NCBI GenBank assembly: GCA_022925895.1
Contig: JAKSYS010000250.1
Coordinates: forward strand, 1 to 64,000
DNA: 64,000 nucleotides
Direction: 5' to 3'
From: Fragilaria crotonensis
Taxonomy: Eukaryota > Bacillariophyta > Fragilariophyceae > Fragilariales > Fragilariaceae
Made by a program: the position numbers and the translations under genes. Shown here one piece after another: positions 44,301-55,134 of the stretch (position 1 is its first letter; each line of letters opens with the position of its first letter). The notes under the pieces were generated by a model, which worked only from the letters and a program-made list of their open reading frames with translations, had not been told where the DNA came from and ran no database searches.

Positions 44301-44828
44301 AATGGCTTACTTAATTGGTGTTATTCCCCTTTTATTTAGCAGCTTACAGATTCTATTAAAGAGAAGATTCTACATACTCCTACTAGCTCTAGAGTATAAA
44401 TATAATTGATACAGTCGAAGTGCATGATACTGAGCAGTAGTAATAGTAGTACAGGTTGGTCGTTAGGACAGTTCACGACATACAGTAGGACATAGACCTA
44501 CTCGGAGTCTTTTATTAGTGTATATTTCATTTACTGCAGCAAGAATTATGGAGCTACTGTATGTTCATACTCATAATACTTGCAAGATTAACCGATCTTC
44601 GCCCTTTCCAGTAGCACACGGTAGACTACAGGCCTTTTCACAATCCTTCTGATAGTAACACTTGTCGCACTGGTTGCATAAATGAAATAGAAGATACCGA
44701 CCTTCGCCCTTTCCAGGAGCCTACTGCAGACCTTTTTACAATCCTTCTGATAGTCAAATTTCAGAAATCTTGTCTTGTAGCCCCGTGAGGAATCCCTCAC
44801 TTGAACTATTGACTAGCACATAGATTGA
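41353..44828. other. Long gene-poor region, degraded repeats likely
   Basis: No gene is convincingly supported in 3.5 kb. A minus-strand frame at 41933-42205 (GHRHLGAFNLMEKAVKHLQKQG) and a pair of minus-strand frames at 43343-43838 (MPKIRASSRKKKEQHFPG; SLTEKDWGDVVGWVLPEAK) look partly protein-like and could be broken transposon coding sequence. The strings CATAATATCGCGAGTAGACTGTACTTGTAC (shortened: CGCGAGTAGACTGTAC) near 42715 and its reverse complement near 41740 form a long-range inverted repeat. GTAC words are dense at 42540-42830. The AT-rich part 44160-44560 holds nothing recognisable. Confidence 0.45.
44594..44765. repeat. Direct repeat of about 65 bp, two copies
   Basis: CTTCGCCCTTTCCAG ... 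CAATCCTTCTGATAGT occurs at about 44597-44656 and 44702-44753. Further partial matches (ACAATCATTCTCATAGTC near 44885, CACAATCCTTCGGATC near 45006) suggest several decayed copies of the same sequence, leading into the 1-kb tandem duplication. Confidence 0.55.
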
Positions 44829-45030
44829 ATGGGAGAAGATGAAATAACGATCATGACCATTTTCAGGCGCCACCTGTCGTTTAACAATCATTCTCATAGT
44901 CAAATATTTCAGTCATCCCTAGGCGTCAGGCATCCTCTCTTGAGCTATGAAGTCGGAGTAACGATCATTTTCCAAGTTTCAGTTGCCACCTTGTGTTCAC
45001 AGTTCACAATCCTTCGGATCATCTTCGATA

Positions 45031-45549
45031 ATGTGGTTTCGTTCTGTCATTGCGCTTACTGGCTGGATCAACCGGCCCACCAACTTCTCCACCAAAACCG
45101 CCAAAGGCCCCGAAGGGTGGAATGATGAAGGGAAAGTAAAGTTAAGAGACCGGCAAGCAGCGAGGAATACAAGATCATGGAGCTTCATGTTGCCCTACAT
45201 GGCTTGGTTTTATCGTTTCAATCCCCAATCCTGCTGCATCGTGTCATCTATCAGTAAGAAGAACTGTCAAGGAAACATGGCCGCGCTGCTTCAATATCGA
45301 TCCTTGGAATTTCATGGCTGTGGAGTTGAATTGTGATTGTGTCGATACGAATTAACGTGATTAGCAACAAAACTACTACTCTGAGTACTACTACAGGAAA
45401 ATGATTGTTGTGACGCTAGACCGGCAGTCACGAGGTTGCTGGACATAGCCATGGTCAACACATGGCTGGATCCAGTGGGACAGGAGCTCTGCGTGGTATT
45501 GTACGAAGTTGAAGTACAACAACAGGAGCTCATCTCTGCAGTAGATTAG
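45031..45549 (+). CDS. Small secreted protein gene, tandem copy 1 (unrecognised)
   Basis: This copy corresponds to the one at 46024. Exon 1 begins MWFRSVIALT at 45031 and then, one base out of frame, continues GSTGPPTSPPKPPKAPKGG to the donor-like GGAAA|gtaaag at 45134-45136. A middle segment from about 45180 reads RFNPQSCC and NCQGNMAALLQYRSL. The last exon is 45397-45549 after the acceptor ctactacag and encodes DCCDARPAVTRLLDIAMVN, NTWLDPVGQELCVVLYEV and the end QELISAVD. The exon borders of the middle piece are not resolved. Function is unknown. A hydrophobic N-terminus followed by a Pro/Lys-rich linker and paired cysteines suggests a secreted or wall-associated protein. Copy 1 appears damaged in exon 1. 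Confidence 0.45.
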
Positions 45550-46023
45550 CCATACACCGCACCAGCAGTATGGTTTCTGACACGTCCCTACTGCTGGCGA
45601 TTTAGCTAGACGATGTCAATCGACACTCACTAAAATCTATTTTATCATTGACCTAACGTGGCTTTGCTTCTTCATCACTCTTGAGTATTCCTCGGATGAG
45701 GTGCCGGACAACGGCATGGAAGAAGTTAACGGAAGAACTTCCTTTTGGAGGGGATTCAAGTCATGTTCTGGTTATCACTGCAAGCATTCCGAATCACAAT
45801 GTTCCGCCGATTGTTCATTTATTCTGGCATCACAATTACGAACGATGGAAGATCAGAGTTCTAGCGTCATTCCTGTTGCTCTTATTTGGTTTATCTTCTC
45901 CACTAAGCTCGTCAAGAGAGTCAAATACTCGGAATACATACGTAGGTATGTATGTGATGTGAAGACCTTTGCCAAGTTTCAGTCGCCACCTTGTCTCAAC
46001 AATCCTTTGGACCGTCTGCGATA

Positions 46024-46540
46024 ATGTGGGCGTTTCGTTGTGTTATTGCACTTACTTGTGTTGCTTTATCTCTGTCTGGAAAAGTCGGTCCACCCACTCC
46101 TCAACCAAAACCGCCTAAGAAACCGATGGGTGGAATGATGGGAAAGTGAAGTAAAGGGACCGGCCTATCAGCAACGAGGAATACAAGATCATGGAGCTTC
46201 ATGGTACCTTACTGCGACATGGTTAAATCGTTTCAATCCCCAATCCTGCTGCGTCGGGTTATCTATCACTAACAAGAACTGTCGCGGAAACATGGCTGCT
46301 CTGCTTCAGTATCGATCCTTGGACATTGCATGGCTGTGGAGTTGAGTTGTGATTGCGTCCATACGAATTAACGCGATAAACAACAACAAAAAACTACTAC
46401 CCCTACTACAGGAATATGATTGTCGTGACCCTAGACCGGTAGCCACAAGGTTGTCGGACATAGCTATGGTCAACACATGGCGGGATCCGGTGGGACAGGA
46501 GCTCTGTGTGGTAGTGTACGAAATTGACATACAACAATAG
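46024..46540 (+). CDS. Small secreted protein gene, tandem copy 2 (unrecognised)
   Basis: Exon 1 starts MWAFRCVIALTCVALSLSG, a signal peptide, then VGPPTPQPKPPKKPMGGMMGK, with a donor-like GGAAA|gtgaag at 46144 (read through, it ends at a stop at 46149, 41 residues). A middle segment near 46230-46320 encodes WLNRFNPQSCCVG and NKNCRGNMAALLQYRSL. The last exon 46412-46540, after the acceptor cctactacag, encodes EYDCRDPRPVATRLSDIAMV, NTWRDPVGQELCVVVYE and ends IDIQQ. Comparison with copy 1 shows substitutions mainly at third positions (GCC/GCT, CAA/CAG, TGC/TGT), which supports real coding exons. No family recognised; the exact splicing between the middle and last parts is not settled. Confidence 0.5.
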
Positions 46541-46872
46541 GAGATTGTCTCTGCACTACGTTAGCCATAAACCGGCAACAACGTCTTGAAAAGCACCTAC
46601 CGGCGGCTATATAAAGATGTCAATCGACTCAAAACCAAAATCTATCATATCATTCACCGAACGTGGCATTGTTTCTTCATCACTCTTGAGAGTTGCTCGG
46701 ATGAGGTGCAGGACAACGGCATGGAAGAAAGTTATTAAAGAGCTCCTTTTGGAGGGGATTCGAGTCATTTTCTGGTCATCACTGCAAGCATTCCCGAATC
46801 ACGATGTTAAGCCTTTTGTTCTATTGTTCTGGCATCATCAAGTACGAACAATGGAAGATTAGAGTTCTTGCA

Positions 46873-47661
46873 TCATTCCTGTTGCTCGTTTTTCGTTTTG
46901 TTTTCTCCACTAAGCTTGTCGAGTGCAAAGGCACCCATGGCAAAGATGCCCGATCCTACTCCAGCCAGTCCCTTTCCGACCGCACCAAGAGCCGCATCAG
47001 CAACCGCGCGACCTACAGCAGCTCCTGGATCAGCCAAGACTTCGTGCCGATCGTATCGCTTACGAGTCCGGGGGTCACGTAAAATTTCGTAGCTCAATTT
47101 AATGCGTTCCCATTCATCACGAACATCATCCAAGTTGTTGCTTTTAGTTCGTGGAAGGTGTGGGAAGTGTGAGTTCGATAAATAAGGGCAAACACAAACA
47201 AACGGAGGTGAATGCTGTGATTTGGAAAAACTCGAACCATTTAAAGGCAACAATAGAAATATCACTTTTCATAACTGCGCTTACGCACAAATCCATTTGG
47301 AAAAGTCTCAAGAATCGTAACGAACTCACCAACTTCCCGGCAACATATCTTTGTACCGCTGGGTATCCGGATGATATCGCCTTGACTGGTCTCGGTATGC
47401 ATTCTTGATTTGTGACATCGTGGCATCACGCTTTATCTTGAGAACCTTGTACGGATTCAATATCTCACCAGTGGGAGCCTTGAATTCGTCTAGCCAGTAT
47501 TCCTTAGAGTCTTGGGCTGCTACATTTTTGACCATGAACAATGCCCCTTTGCATTGTCGAACGAAGACTGCATCTGCCTTTGACTTTGTTGACGAACACA
47601 CGAAGGCATTCGTCGCCGTGCAGGTAAGGCTGATCATCCAGAGAGCTTGTATGATACGCAT
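46873..47661 (-). CDS. Secretory or plastid-targeted J-domain (DnaJ) protein
   Basis: There are two exons on the minus strand, 47661-47330 and 47140-46873, with a 189-bp intron (gtgagt...aaaag); the product is 199 residues. It starts MRIIQALWMISLTCTATNAF, a signal peptide with an A-F cleavage motif typical of plastid import in diatoms. The J-domain runs from NPYKVLKIKRDATMSQIKNA through the HPD tripeptide in SRRYHPDTQRY, across the splice junction, to YEILRDPRTRKRYDR. The C-terminus is a short Gly/Ala-rich helix (AVGRAVADAALGAVGKGLAG) ending in a charged tail. J-proteins stimulate Hsp70 ATPase; the small size suggests a type III co-chaperone. The upstream in-frame codon at 47742 is GTG, so the ATG at 47661 is chosen. 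Confidence 0.87.
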
Positions 47662-48415
47662 GGTGATGCTCCTACGATGAATGCAACAACAAGAGAAGAA
47701 TGCTATGTCCGAAGGAGCCGTCAAAGCAACTGAAGACTGCACTCTTCGTCTTTCTCACAGGTTTTATATGCTAATTCAAATCCCCAAGCGTGACACTTTG
47801 TAGACGGATAGTACAAGTACCGTGGGATATCGTAGTCTACTGGGAGTCTGACGTTGGACCAGATAGTATGACGCATGACGCTGAGACCTCAGACTGGTAG
47901 AGTAGCCGTTGTAGAAAATCAATATGACGTCACCTTTTCAGGGTTGAGCAGCGGGATATTTGCGTAGACTTCGGAGGAACGACCAGTGTTAAAGTACGGT
48001 ATATAACAGCAACCGGTAGTAGTAGAGCGAATTGCAATCGAACAGGGAACCGCTGGGAGCCAAACATGCCAGCTAGCATGACAAGGGATAGGAACCGAGA
48101 GAACTGCATGTAGGTAACCTAAGACACATGCATTACCGCGATGAATAACTGCACGTTCAATAACACTTCAAGCAAAGGAGTCAAATAACGACAGGCCACA
48201 TCACTCTGTTGGTCATTCATTACGGCTCAGTAGTTTGATCTGACAAAGATCAATGCTGGCCGAGCTATCATGCGACACGATTCATTGCTGCGTAGATCGC
48301 ACAGACTGCAGACCAAGGGGTGATGTATCTCTTGCAGCTCGAAAAAGGGTTCTCCAGGGTTCTCTAGTCTATTGGTGATGCGTGATGCGTCGATACCAAG
48401 GGTGTGGCACTATCT
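47662..48415. other. Intergenic region
   Basis: No gene is supported. It contains GTAC-poor DNA with one GTACAAGTACCG stretch near 47810 and serves as the upstream region of the J-domain gene and the 3' flank of the PUB-domain gene. Confidence 0.4.
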
Positions 48416-49464
48416 TCATTTCAGAAGCTCCTGCTCGATGATATCCAAGGTTGATTTCAAGAGATCGAACCACTCCGACCATCCGTCCAAATCGTTTTCA
48501 ACGTTCGGTTCTGTGGATATAAAGCAGGAAATGTCATCAATTGCTCCAAGGCGAAAGCCCGCTGCGATTAATATCTCCTTTCCTCCATCGTGACGTCCAA
48601 TGTCTGCATTAAACTTGGGATGGTCGCGCCGCACACGACGAAAGTTCACTTCTTCGGGGTGGCTGACAATCTGGGAAAAGAGTGTGTGAAGTGCCGTTAT
48701 GGCTGTCGTGCGTGCCGCTGCGTCGTCCTGGGTGGCGCGTAGTAATTTTGCAAGCTCCTGGTGAACTCCCTCAGGTCCCTTTTGAATCCCATCCATCCAT
48801 TCGCGATCTTTCGTTGTCGTTCCTCTCGAACCCGTCGCTCCTCCGCCAACCGCGCCTCCTCTGCAGCCAAGCGAGCTCGTCGCGATTCTTCCGCTCGACG
48901 ATTTAGTTCGAGAAGTTCTTGCCTACGAACATTTTCTTCATCCTCTTGCTCTTGCTGCAATTTCCGTTGCTGCTCCTCTTGTTCTTTCCGCAAGGCTTCG
49001 GCCGCTTGACGTTGCCGTTCCTGTTCGTCTTGCATGAGTCGACTTTTCTCCGACTCAATCTCCGCGACGGTTTGCTCCAATTCTTGCACAACGCTTGACT
49101 CCTGTAATATGTCCATTGCAGAAACTAATTGATCGTATTGCGACAAGAGCGTTGTAACACGGGCGGCAGCGTTGGCCCCATAGCGTGGATTTCCAGTGAC
49201 GGGGTCAGTCTGTACGAGTCGTTCCCGAAACCGATCCATTTTGGATTGAAGGTCTTGAATTGAACTTTGGAGAGTTTGTAGCTGGAATAGGACTTCTTCA
49301 ACCGACAACGAAGCTGGGGATAACGCGCTTGGAACATGCTCTCCAATGGCCGGTAACGACGCTATCTTTCCTGACAAATCAGGATGTGTGAGAGGAGTGG
49401 TTCTTGTTCTTTCGTAGACAGAAATCAATTCATGTATCTTCTCTTCAGTCTGTCGAAGTTCCAT
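48416..49464 (-). CDS. Coiled-coil protein with C-terminal PUB domain, frame slip
   Basis: Minus strand, starting MELRQTEEKIHELISVYERT. Residues 60-130 are helical, and a long charged coiled coil rich in Glu, Gln and Arg follows (EKSRLMQDEQERQRQAAEAL ... ARLAAEEARLAEERRVREER). The coiled-coil frame runs to 48697, but the family-like continuation is in another frame: WMDGIQKGPEGVHQELAKLL and a PUB (PUG) domain, with LRATQDDAAARTTAITALHT, KFNADIGRHDGGKEILIAAG and ENDLDGWSEWFDLLKSTLDI. The change occurs at 48789-48801 in a GGAT repeat; one more GGAT unit would make the protein continuous. PUB domains bind p97/CDC48 and occur in PNGase and UBX proteins, so a role in protein degradation is likely. 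The slip may be an assembly collapse or a polymorphic repeat. Confidence 0.78.
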
Positions 49465-50375
49465 GGCTTCGTCTTCTTTCCTTGAGAGGTGAAACTGAAC
49501 AGCGATTGAGTGATTGCGAACCCGGTAGCTGGTGTCGACAGCTGATAGCTCACAACAACCATGAAGGGTCAGCAGTCAGCAGTTCCGAAAAGGTGATCTC
49601 CGATTGTCGTCGAACATCAGTTCTAAAAAAGTATGTGTACTTGCACTGTAGTACTAGTACTCGGAGTTCATGTAGACATGTAGTACAATGGAGTACTGTA
49701 GCCTTCGAGCACGGTATGCAATACAGTATTCCATAATCAAATCCCGAGACGCAATATCCTACTATATTATAAATTAATTGTGTGCGTGCGTGCGTGCGTC
49801 TGTTACGGAGTATGACCACTCTGGGGTACTGGATCAAATTTTGCACTGTTACGTGGATTACATGTACTACAGGTCTACAGTACATAAACGGACGGTAATT
49901 TATGTTGAAACGACAGTGTGTTACGTTACTGAACTACAATACTGTACGAATTCAAAGTTACTGGATGGAATACTCATTGAATTTGCTGTGAACAGGTTGC
50001 TTGACAAATGCTACTGTAAAATATACCGTGCGATGAACTGCAATACTGGGGCATGATAAGTACCAGGTACCTGGTACTGTACTTCATGAAGTTTCCTACG
50101 TTGGTACCATGGCACTGCATACTGTAGGGGAAAAAAGTAGTGGTACGGAGTACGACCAGGTTGGGGGTACTGTACGTCCAGTTTCCTGTAGTAGACACTC
50201 CGATCAAATGTGAGGCACCCACTAGCTAGTATGTATATATATGCGAAGATACATGTCAAATCATTTTGTCCATCGGTGGCTTTGAGGTGGTGCGTCGGGA
50301 GCAATTGTCCAACGAAACCGCAGCCATCACACAACAAAGGAGGTATATCCAGGTTTATGTTCACGACGCAACTTA
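49465..50375. other. Intergenic region
   Basis: No gene is supported. A (GTGC)n microsatellite lies at about 49782-49799. Dense GTAC words occur at 49630-49720 and 50060-50180 (for example ACCAGGTACCTGGTACTGTAC). This is the divergent region between the PUB gene and the lumen-protein gene. Confidence 0.5.
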
Positions 50376-50837
50376 ATGAACTGCTTCATCGTGTTACTTG
50401 TTCTAGTGTCCTTGTCCCTGACACAAGGGTTTTTGCATCCCAATGTCAATCAACAAGTTAGATCTTCAGTCGAACTTGGTGCCGAACCAAGAAGAGATTT
50501 TCTAGCCCGGATTGCGTTAGGGAATTCAGTAGTACTGCTGTCAACATTATTTCCGTCGGCTCCATCCATTGCTGCTGCTACGGAGCAGCAGTTGACAGTG
50601 TATAATACAGGAAAGGCACCCATTGTACCCGGACAAAAACCCAAGGACAAGTCCGATACCAAGGGTACCAAACGAGATCCCAACTTTTTGAGATCCATAT
50701 CGGATTGCAAGGCACAATGCGAACAAAGCAACGGACCGGATGGGTATGCGCGATCCAAAGAAGAATGCTTGGAATTGTGCCAAGATATTTGTTGCAAGAC
50801 GTACGAGCAATGTACGTTTGCCATCACTCCACGCTAG
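50376..50837 (+). CDS. Probable Tat-imported thylakoid-lumen Cys-rich protein
   Basis: This intronless gene encodes 153 residues. It starts MNCFIVLLVLVSLSLTQGF, a signal peptide whose end (GF|LHP) fits the aromatic +1 of diatom plastid presequences. After a short transit-like region comes EPRRDFLARIALGNSVVLLS, a twin-arginine motif followed by a hydrophobic core, and a likely lumenal cleavage at APSIAAA. The mature part has an NPNFLRS-like core and six to eight cysteines in a helix-forming pattern (CKAQCEQSNGPDGYARSKEE, CLELCQDICCKTYEQC). The layout predicts crossing of the ER, plastid membranes and then thylakoid by Tat. The mature domain looks like a conserved algal/plant lumen protein of unknown function; I cannot name it further. 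Confidence 0.8.
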   Translation: MNCFIVLLVLVSLSLTQGFLHPNVNQQVRSSVELGAEPRRDFLARIALGNSVVLLSTLFPSAPSIAAATEQQLTVYNTGKAPIVPGQKPKDKSDTKGTKRDPNFLRSISDCKAQCEQSNGPDGYARSKEECLELCQDICCKTYEQCTFAITPR

Positions 50838-50963
50838 AGAGAACAGTGACCATCAGTTTGGATGGTGACTACCTTGATCACAAGGATGGGATTATGCTAC
50901 AGTCTCGATGGCACGGGGAGCGACGAAGTCACCGAGATAGTCATAAAGATACAGGCTTAAAGC

Positions 50964-53234
50964 TTATATAGTGATTTCACGCTTCTCTACCAACGGCACG
51001 TACTCCGGGTAGTACATTTTGTTGGCAATATACTCTGCCAGATGCAATCTTGCGTCCGGACCAAGCTTCTTTGCTTGCCCTTCTCGGATGGCCTCCTCTG
51101 CAACGGCAACCGCGACACGGTGCGAGACAGCTCGAATGTGGCTAATATGCGGGAAGACCTTGCCCATCTCCAACTCCTCGGGAGTTACAAAGTTTGCCAA
51201 CGCCTTCGCTGCAACATAAAGCATGCGATCTGTCACAGTCTTGCAACCGGCAACAGTGACTCCCAATCCAATTCCTGGAAAGATGAACCTGTGTAGGGAA
51301 AGGATGAGTCAGAGCGTTCACGTGAGTCGATGCACGTTGATGTAAGCGTCTGGAAGCTGCACAACGACAAGCAATGTGGTACGTACATGTTATTGCACTG
51401 CGTCGGGAACACAGTGCGCCCGTTGCTCATAGTGACTGGATCAAAAGGCGATCCAGAAGCGAAGATACAGTTTCCGTCGGTCCATTCAAAGGCTTGTTCG
51501 GCAGTGCACTCTGCCTTGGTGGTAGGATTGGAAAGTGGAAAAATGATTGGTCGATCACAGTTGGCCGCCATTGCCCGAATCATATCTTCCTTGAAGAGAC
51601 CACCCACAGCAGTCATACCAAGCAACATGGAAGGTTTGTATTTCTTAATAACCTCCAAGAGAGACAGGCCATCGTCTGTATCACGAACGAATTGCGCCTG
51701 CTCGTTCGAAAGTGCGCTCAGTCGTTCCTTGCCTAACAGACCGTTTTGATCCACCACGAAGAATGCCTTGCGAGCCTCTTCTTCCGACTTCCCCTGCTCC
51801 ATCATGGCTTGCTTGAGAACCTGAGCAACCCCAATACCAGCACTACCGGCGCCGGCAATGACAATTGTCTGGTCACCCAGGGCTTCAACTGCCTCACCCT
51901 TGGCACGAAGGGCACCCAGAAGACCAGCCAGAGTGGTTGCACCTGTTCCTTGAATGTCATCGTTGAAGCACAAATGATCGTTACGATAGTGGTTCAGAAG
52001 TATTTGAGCATGATCGGAACTGAAATCCTCAAACTGTACTAACACATTTGGCCATCGATATCTGACGGACAACATGAACTCCTCCACGAGCTCGTAGTAG
52101 TCTTTACCAGTCAACCGCGGCTGCTGAACACCTAGATAAAACTTGTCCTCCAGAAGCTCTGGATTGTTCGTGCCTACATCCAGAACGACAGGGAGAACAC
52201 GATGTGGTGCAATTCCACCTGCAGCGCAGTACAGGGATAATTTTCCAATTGGAATCCCCATGCCATTTGCTCCCAAATCTCCCAAACCCAGAATACGGGA
52301 ACCGTCTGTGACAACAATGACGTGGACATCCTTGTGTGGCCAATTGTAAAGCATGGATGCCATGTGTCCACGATCGTTTTCAGTGAAGTACATTCCACGT
52401 GGTCGACGGAAGCGATGGGCGAATTCCTTGCAGGCTTGGCCGACAGTTGGAGTGTAAATCAGAGGCGCCATTTCTTCAATGTGGTCAACCTTTGCGAGTT
52501 AACGTTGCAAAGTAAAGTGAAATGTGAGAACAATAGTGGTTCCTGAACGGCAGACATTCAAATGTTTCGACGAAACGATAACAACTGGGATGTGACAGGC
52601 GAGTAGCTATCCCGCTCTTGCAATGGCAAATGCAAAGCAGCAACGCAATCATACATGCATACAAGCAAGCAACTGCCTACGCATACACACACATATGAGT
52701 GCTTACCAAAACTCGATGATACAATGTTTCATTGCGGTCGTGCAAATCCTCCAACATTAAATGCTTTCGTATCGTGGACTCCTCTGCACGCAATGCCATT
52801 AAGAATCTCTCCTTCTGAAGTTCCATATTAAAAACACGGGGTGGCAAGAGTCCACGGAATCGAAGTCGGTCGCGTTCTCCACTCTTGAAGGCCGTTCCCT
52901 TGTTGAAGAGTGGATCTGTCAAGATTTCGCCTCCGCGAGTACGAATTTGAATGGGAGCCATGAAACGACGAGAACAACCGGCCCATTCTCCAACGGTGGG
53001 CATTTGCTCGGGAGACAGTAAGGGAGCACTCTGTTGTTGTGGGGCATTAGCTTCGTTGGACGTCGTCGTCGGCGACAGTGACGATGCTGAAGACGATGAT
53101 GATAACACGGCCGTACTCGATGTGAAGGACGATGTTTTCATAATGTGAGGAAGACTGTGCGGGTGAGCTGCCATACAAACGACCGCGTGTCGACTGGCTT
53201 TGCTTCCTCGAAACAGAGATGAGGTCAACAACAT
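50964..53234 (-). CDS. Malic enzyme, NAD(P)-dependent
   Basis: There are three exons on the minus strand: 53234-52707, 52490/52489-51387 and 51288-50964, with introns of about 217 and 98 bp; the spliced product is about 651 residues. The chosen start MLLTSSLFRGSKASRHAVV gives a basic, Ser-rich mitochondrion-like leader. The junctions restore RVL|VDHIEEMAPLIYTPTVGQ and CNN|MFIFPGIGLG, both near-invariant in malic enzymes. Other family motifs: GLGDLGANGMGIPIGKLSLY, CFNDDIQGTGATTLAG (metal site), and the Rossmann motif IAGAGSAGIGVAQ. It catalyses oxidative decarboxylation of malate to pyruvate and CO2. In diatoms such enzymes feed mitochondrial pyruvate/CO2 or supply NADPH for lipid synthesis; which cofactor is used cannot be settled here. 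The HAD gene lies 525 bp upstream on the same strand. Confidence 0.93.
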
Positions 53235-53758
53235 GGTGCGCAGGTAGAAGTGATTATAAGGTTCTGTTGCAAGGGTTGCAACTTGCACGTGTGTTGTGTT
53301 GTGGAGATCTGACAAAAGGACTACACCGAGTTCGTGTGTGTGTGAGTGTGGGCTGTGCGCCGTGCAAAGTTCCGTCATCGCCTTTTGCCTTGTTTCGTTG
53401 CTCGTACGTAGTACTAGTACGTACCTGCTAGCGATACCGTACTCCAGTATCAACGTATCCTTTCGGAAGCCAATTGTGTGGTTTCCTCTTTTCTCAACAC
53501 TGGATGACGTCGGCACATGCTACGGAACGACTGGTACTCCAGTATAATACGTTACAGTACAGTACAGGAGAAGCATGCGCTCAAGATGTATTCCGGACTT
53601 CAGTAGTAAACGACCGGTAGCACTCCGTGCTAGTACTCAAGATACAACTATGCATACAATACAGGGCGGCTTCCTTCAATGGAGACAAGAGACAAGTGGG
53701 TGCTCGAATATGTTAAAGAAGTCTATGTCAGCATGTATTCTGGCCGCAACTTTCAGAT
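53235..53758. promoter_or_regulatory. Upstream region of malic enzyme
   Basis: This 525-bp gap lies between the 3' end of the HAD gene and the malic-enzyme start. GTAC words are frequent from 53400 to 53560. No second gene fits; an open frame continues upstream of the malic-enzyme ATG to about 53516 and has a few possible starts, but it reads unlike protein. Confidence 0.4.
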
Positions 53759-55134
53759 CTAAGCTTTCTCCAAAATGTTGTTGACAGCTTCTGGCAATTG
53801 CCCATAGAAGGCAATTGTCTGATCAACCAACGGGAGGGCCGCCTCATTCATGATCCTTCGCTTTTCCAGCTCCTCCAAAGAACTGGTCGACCACGTTGGC
53901 TGTGGCCGAGTACCATCAAAGCGGTGGCGAGCAGTCTGTCTGTACTTATCAGCCAATTCTACCAGAATTGTTTTGGCACCGCAAAGTGCAGAGCCGCCAA
54001 CATCGTACGCCAAATCATCGCCAACGTGAATCCAAACTCGCTCCTCGTCGTCGTGATGGGAAATTGCGGCCTGCTCAGGAGCCTCGGCATCGATCGCATC
54101 CTTGGCCGATCGGAGCTGTTCGTACTTCTCGTATGCAGCATTGTAGATCCAGCTCAATTCGGCATTGCCCTCCACCGAACTCAATTCTGTAAAAAACTTG
54201 CTGCGTCCACCCTGATCGTCCTCCCAGGACATGCAGAAATCGAAAAATGGCGCAAGTGTGAATGTCATGAACATTGGGTTCGCGCGACCATCTGTGACAG
54301 CCCCGATTATCACGTCAGGATGCTCCTCCTTAATTTGTGACAAAACATCCATAACTTCCGGATAGAGATGGCGTTCGGCAGCATGATGACGTTCCATCTC
54401 CCAAGCCGTGAGCACCGCTTTGACAATCGATGGACTGACAGCAGTACGGGCCCATCTGAGGAAGCACGACATTTGTGTGAGGATAGCGTCATTAAAAAGT
54501 TCCATACGTGTCAGCGATCAACAAGGTCAACGACTCAGCACCATAATCCTATTTTTGAATTGACTCACTTCTTTGCATTTGCCACAACAATGCCGGCAAG
54601 GTCACTAACTGGAGTGGCCCAATCATCAGCTGTCTCCTTCAATTTCTTGGCCAACATAATGTTTTCCATCTCGCGTCGAATCGACAATTCTCGTATTTCC
54701 GTATGCGTCAAGACTACTGCATGATTGGGATTCTCCGCAGCAAGCTCCTCTCGAATAAGTTTTCCGGTCTCAACAATGTCCATCGGGGTCAATCCCTCAT
54801 ATCCAAATCGCGCCATGGCTCTAGCAAATGCTGCGTTCGCTTCGTCAATGACGGGAGCAATGGGATAGAGGGTGTCGTCCAAATCAAAGGTCAGAAGGCC
54901 CAACGTCTTGGTCTTGGCACGTGGCTTGCTCGCTTCCTTTCCAGAAGCGGCGGCGTCAATCTCTGCCGTTTCGGTCGTTGAGAGTCTGAGTCCAAAGGTA
55001 AGTGACGGGACTCGCTGGCCTTGTTGTGGAACTCTAGTAGGAACGAAGGCATGCACTCGCGAAACGTCTACTGAAAGGATGCATACTGATAGTACTGAAA
55101 GCAGCGGGAACGTGGAGGTAAATTGCATCATCAT
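53759..55134 (-). CDS. Plastid-targeted HAD-superfamily hydrolase
   Basis: There are two exons on the minus strand, 55134-54569 and 54455-53759, with a 113-bp intron (gtgagt...cctcag); the product is 420 residues. It starts MMMQFTSTFPLLSVLSVCIL, a signal peptide, followed by VHAFVPTR, an A-F plastid motif. HAD motif I is LLTFDLDDTLYP (nucleophile Asp). A helical cap domain is split by the intron (VANAK|KWARTAV). Motif II is GAVTDGRANP (Thr/Ser). Motif IV is WIHVGDDLAYDVGGSALCGAK, with acidic residues. The sequence is typical of phosphoglycolate-phosphatase-like or haloacid-dehalogenase-type plant plastid enzymes; the substrate is not determinable. The acceptor was chosen because it alone restores the frame between the two halves. 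Confidence 0.87.

Larger units (their letters stand above)
44960..46920 (+). repeat. Tandem duplication, two units of about 1 kb
   Basis: Unit 1 (about 44960-45910) and unit 2 (about 45960-46920) align along their length: ATG of the small gene at 45031/46024, AATCCCCAATCCTGCTGC at 45219/46240, the third exon at 45397/46412, GATGTCAATCGAC at 45612/46616 and the string GGACAACGGCATGGAAGAA at 45705/46709. The offset is about 993-1020 bp. Unit 2 ends inside the 3' end of the J-domain gene. Differences in the coding segments fall mostly on third codon positions. Confidence 0.75.

Noticed and set aside
49778-50364. Frames across the (GTGC)n microsatellite region on both strands
   Set aside because: Explained by simple repeats and GTAC words; no conserved features.
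53235-53516. Upstream extension of the malic-enzyme frame
   Set aside because: It is rich in His/Thr and unlike a targeting peptide; the ATG at 53234 gives a normal basic leader.
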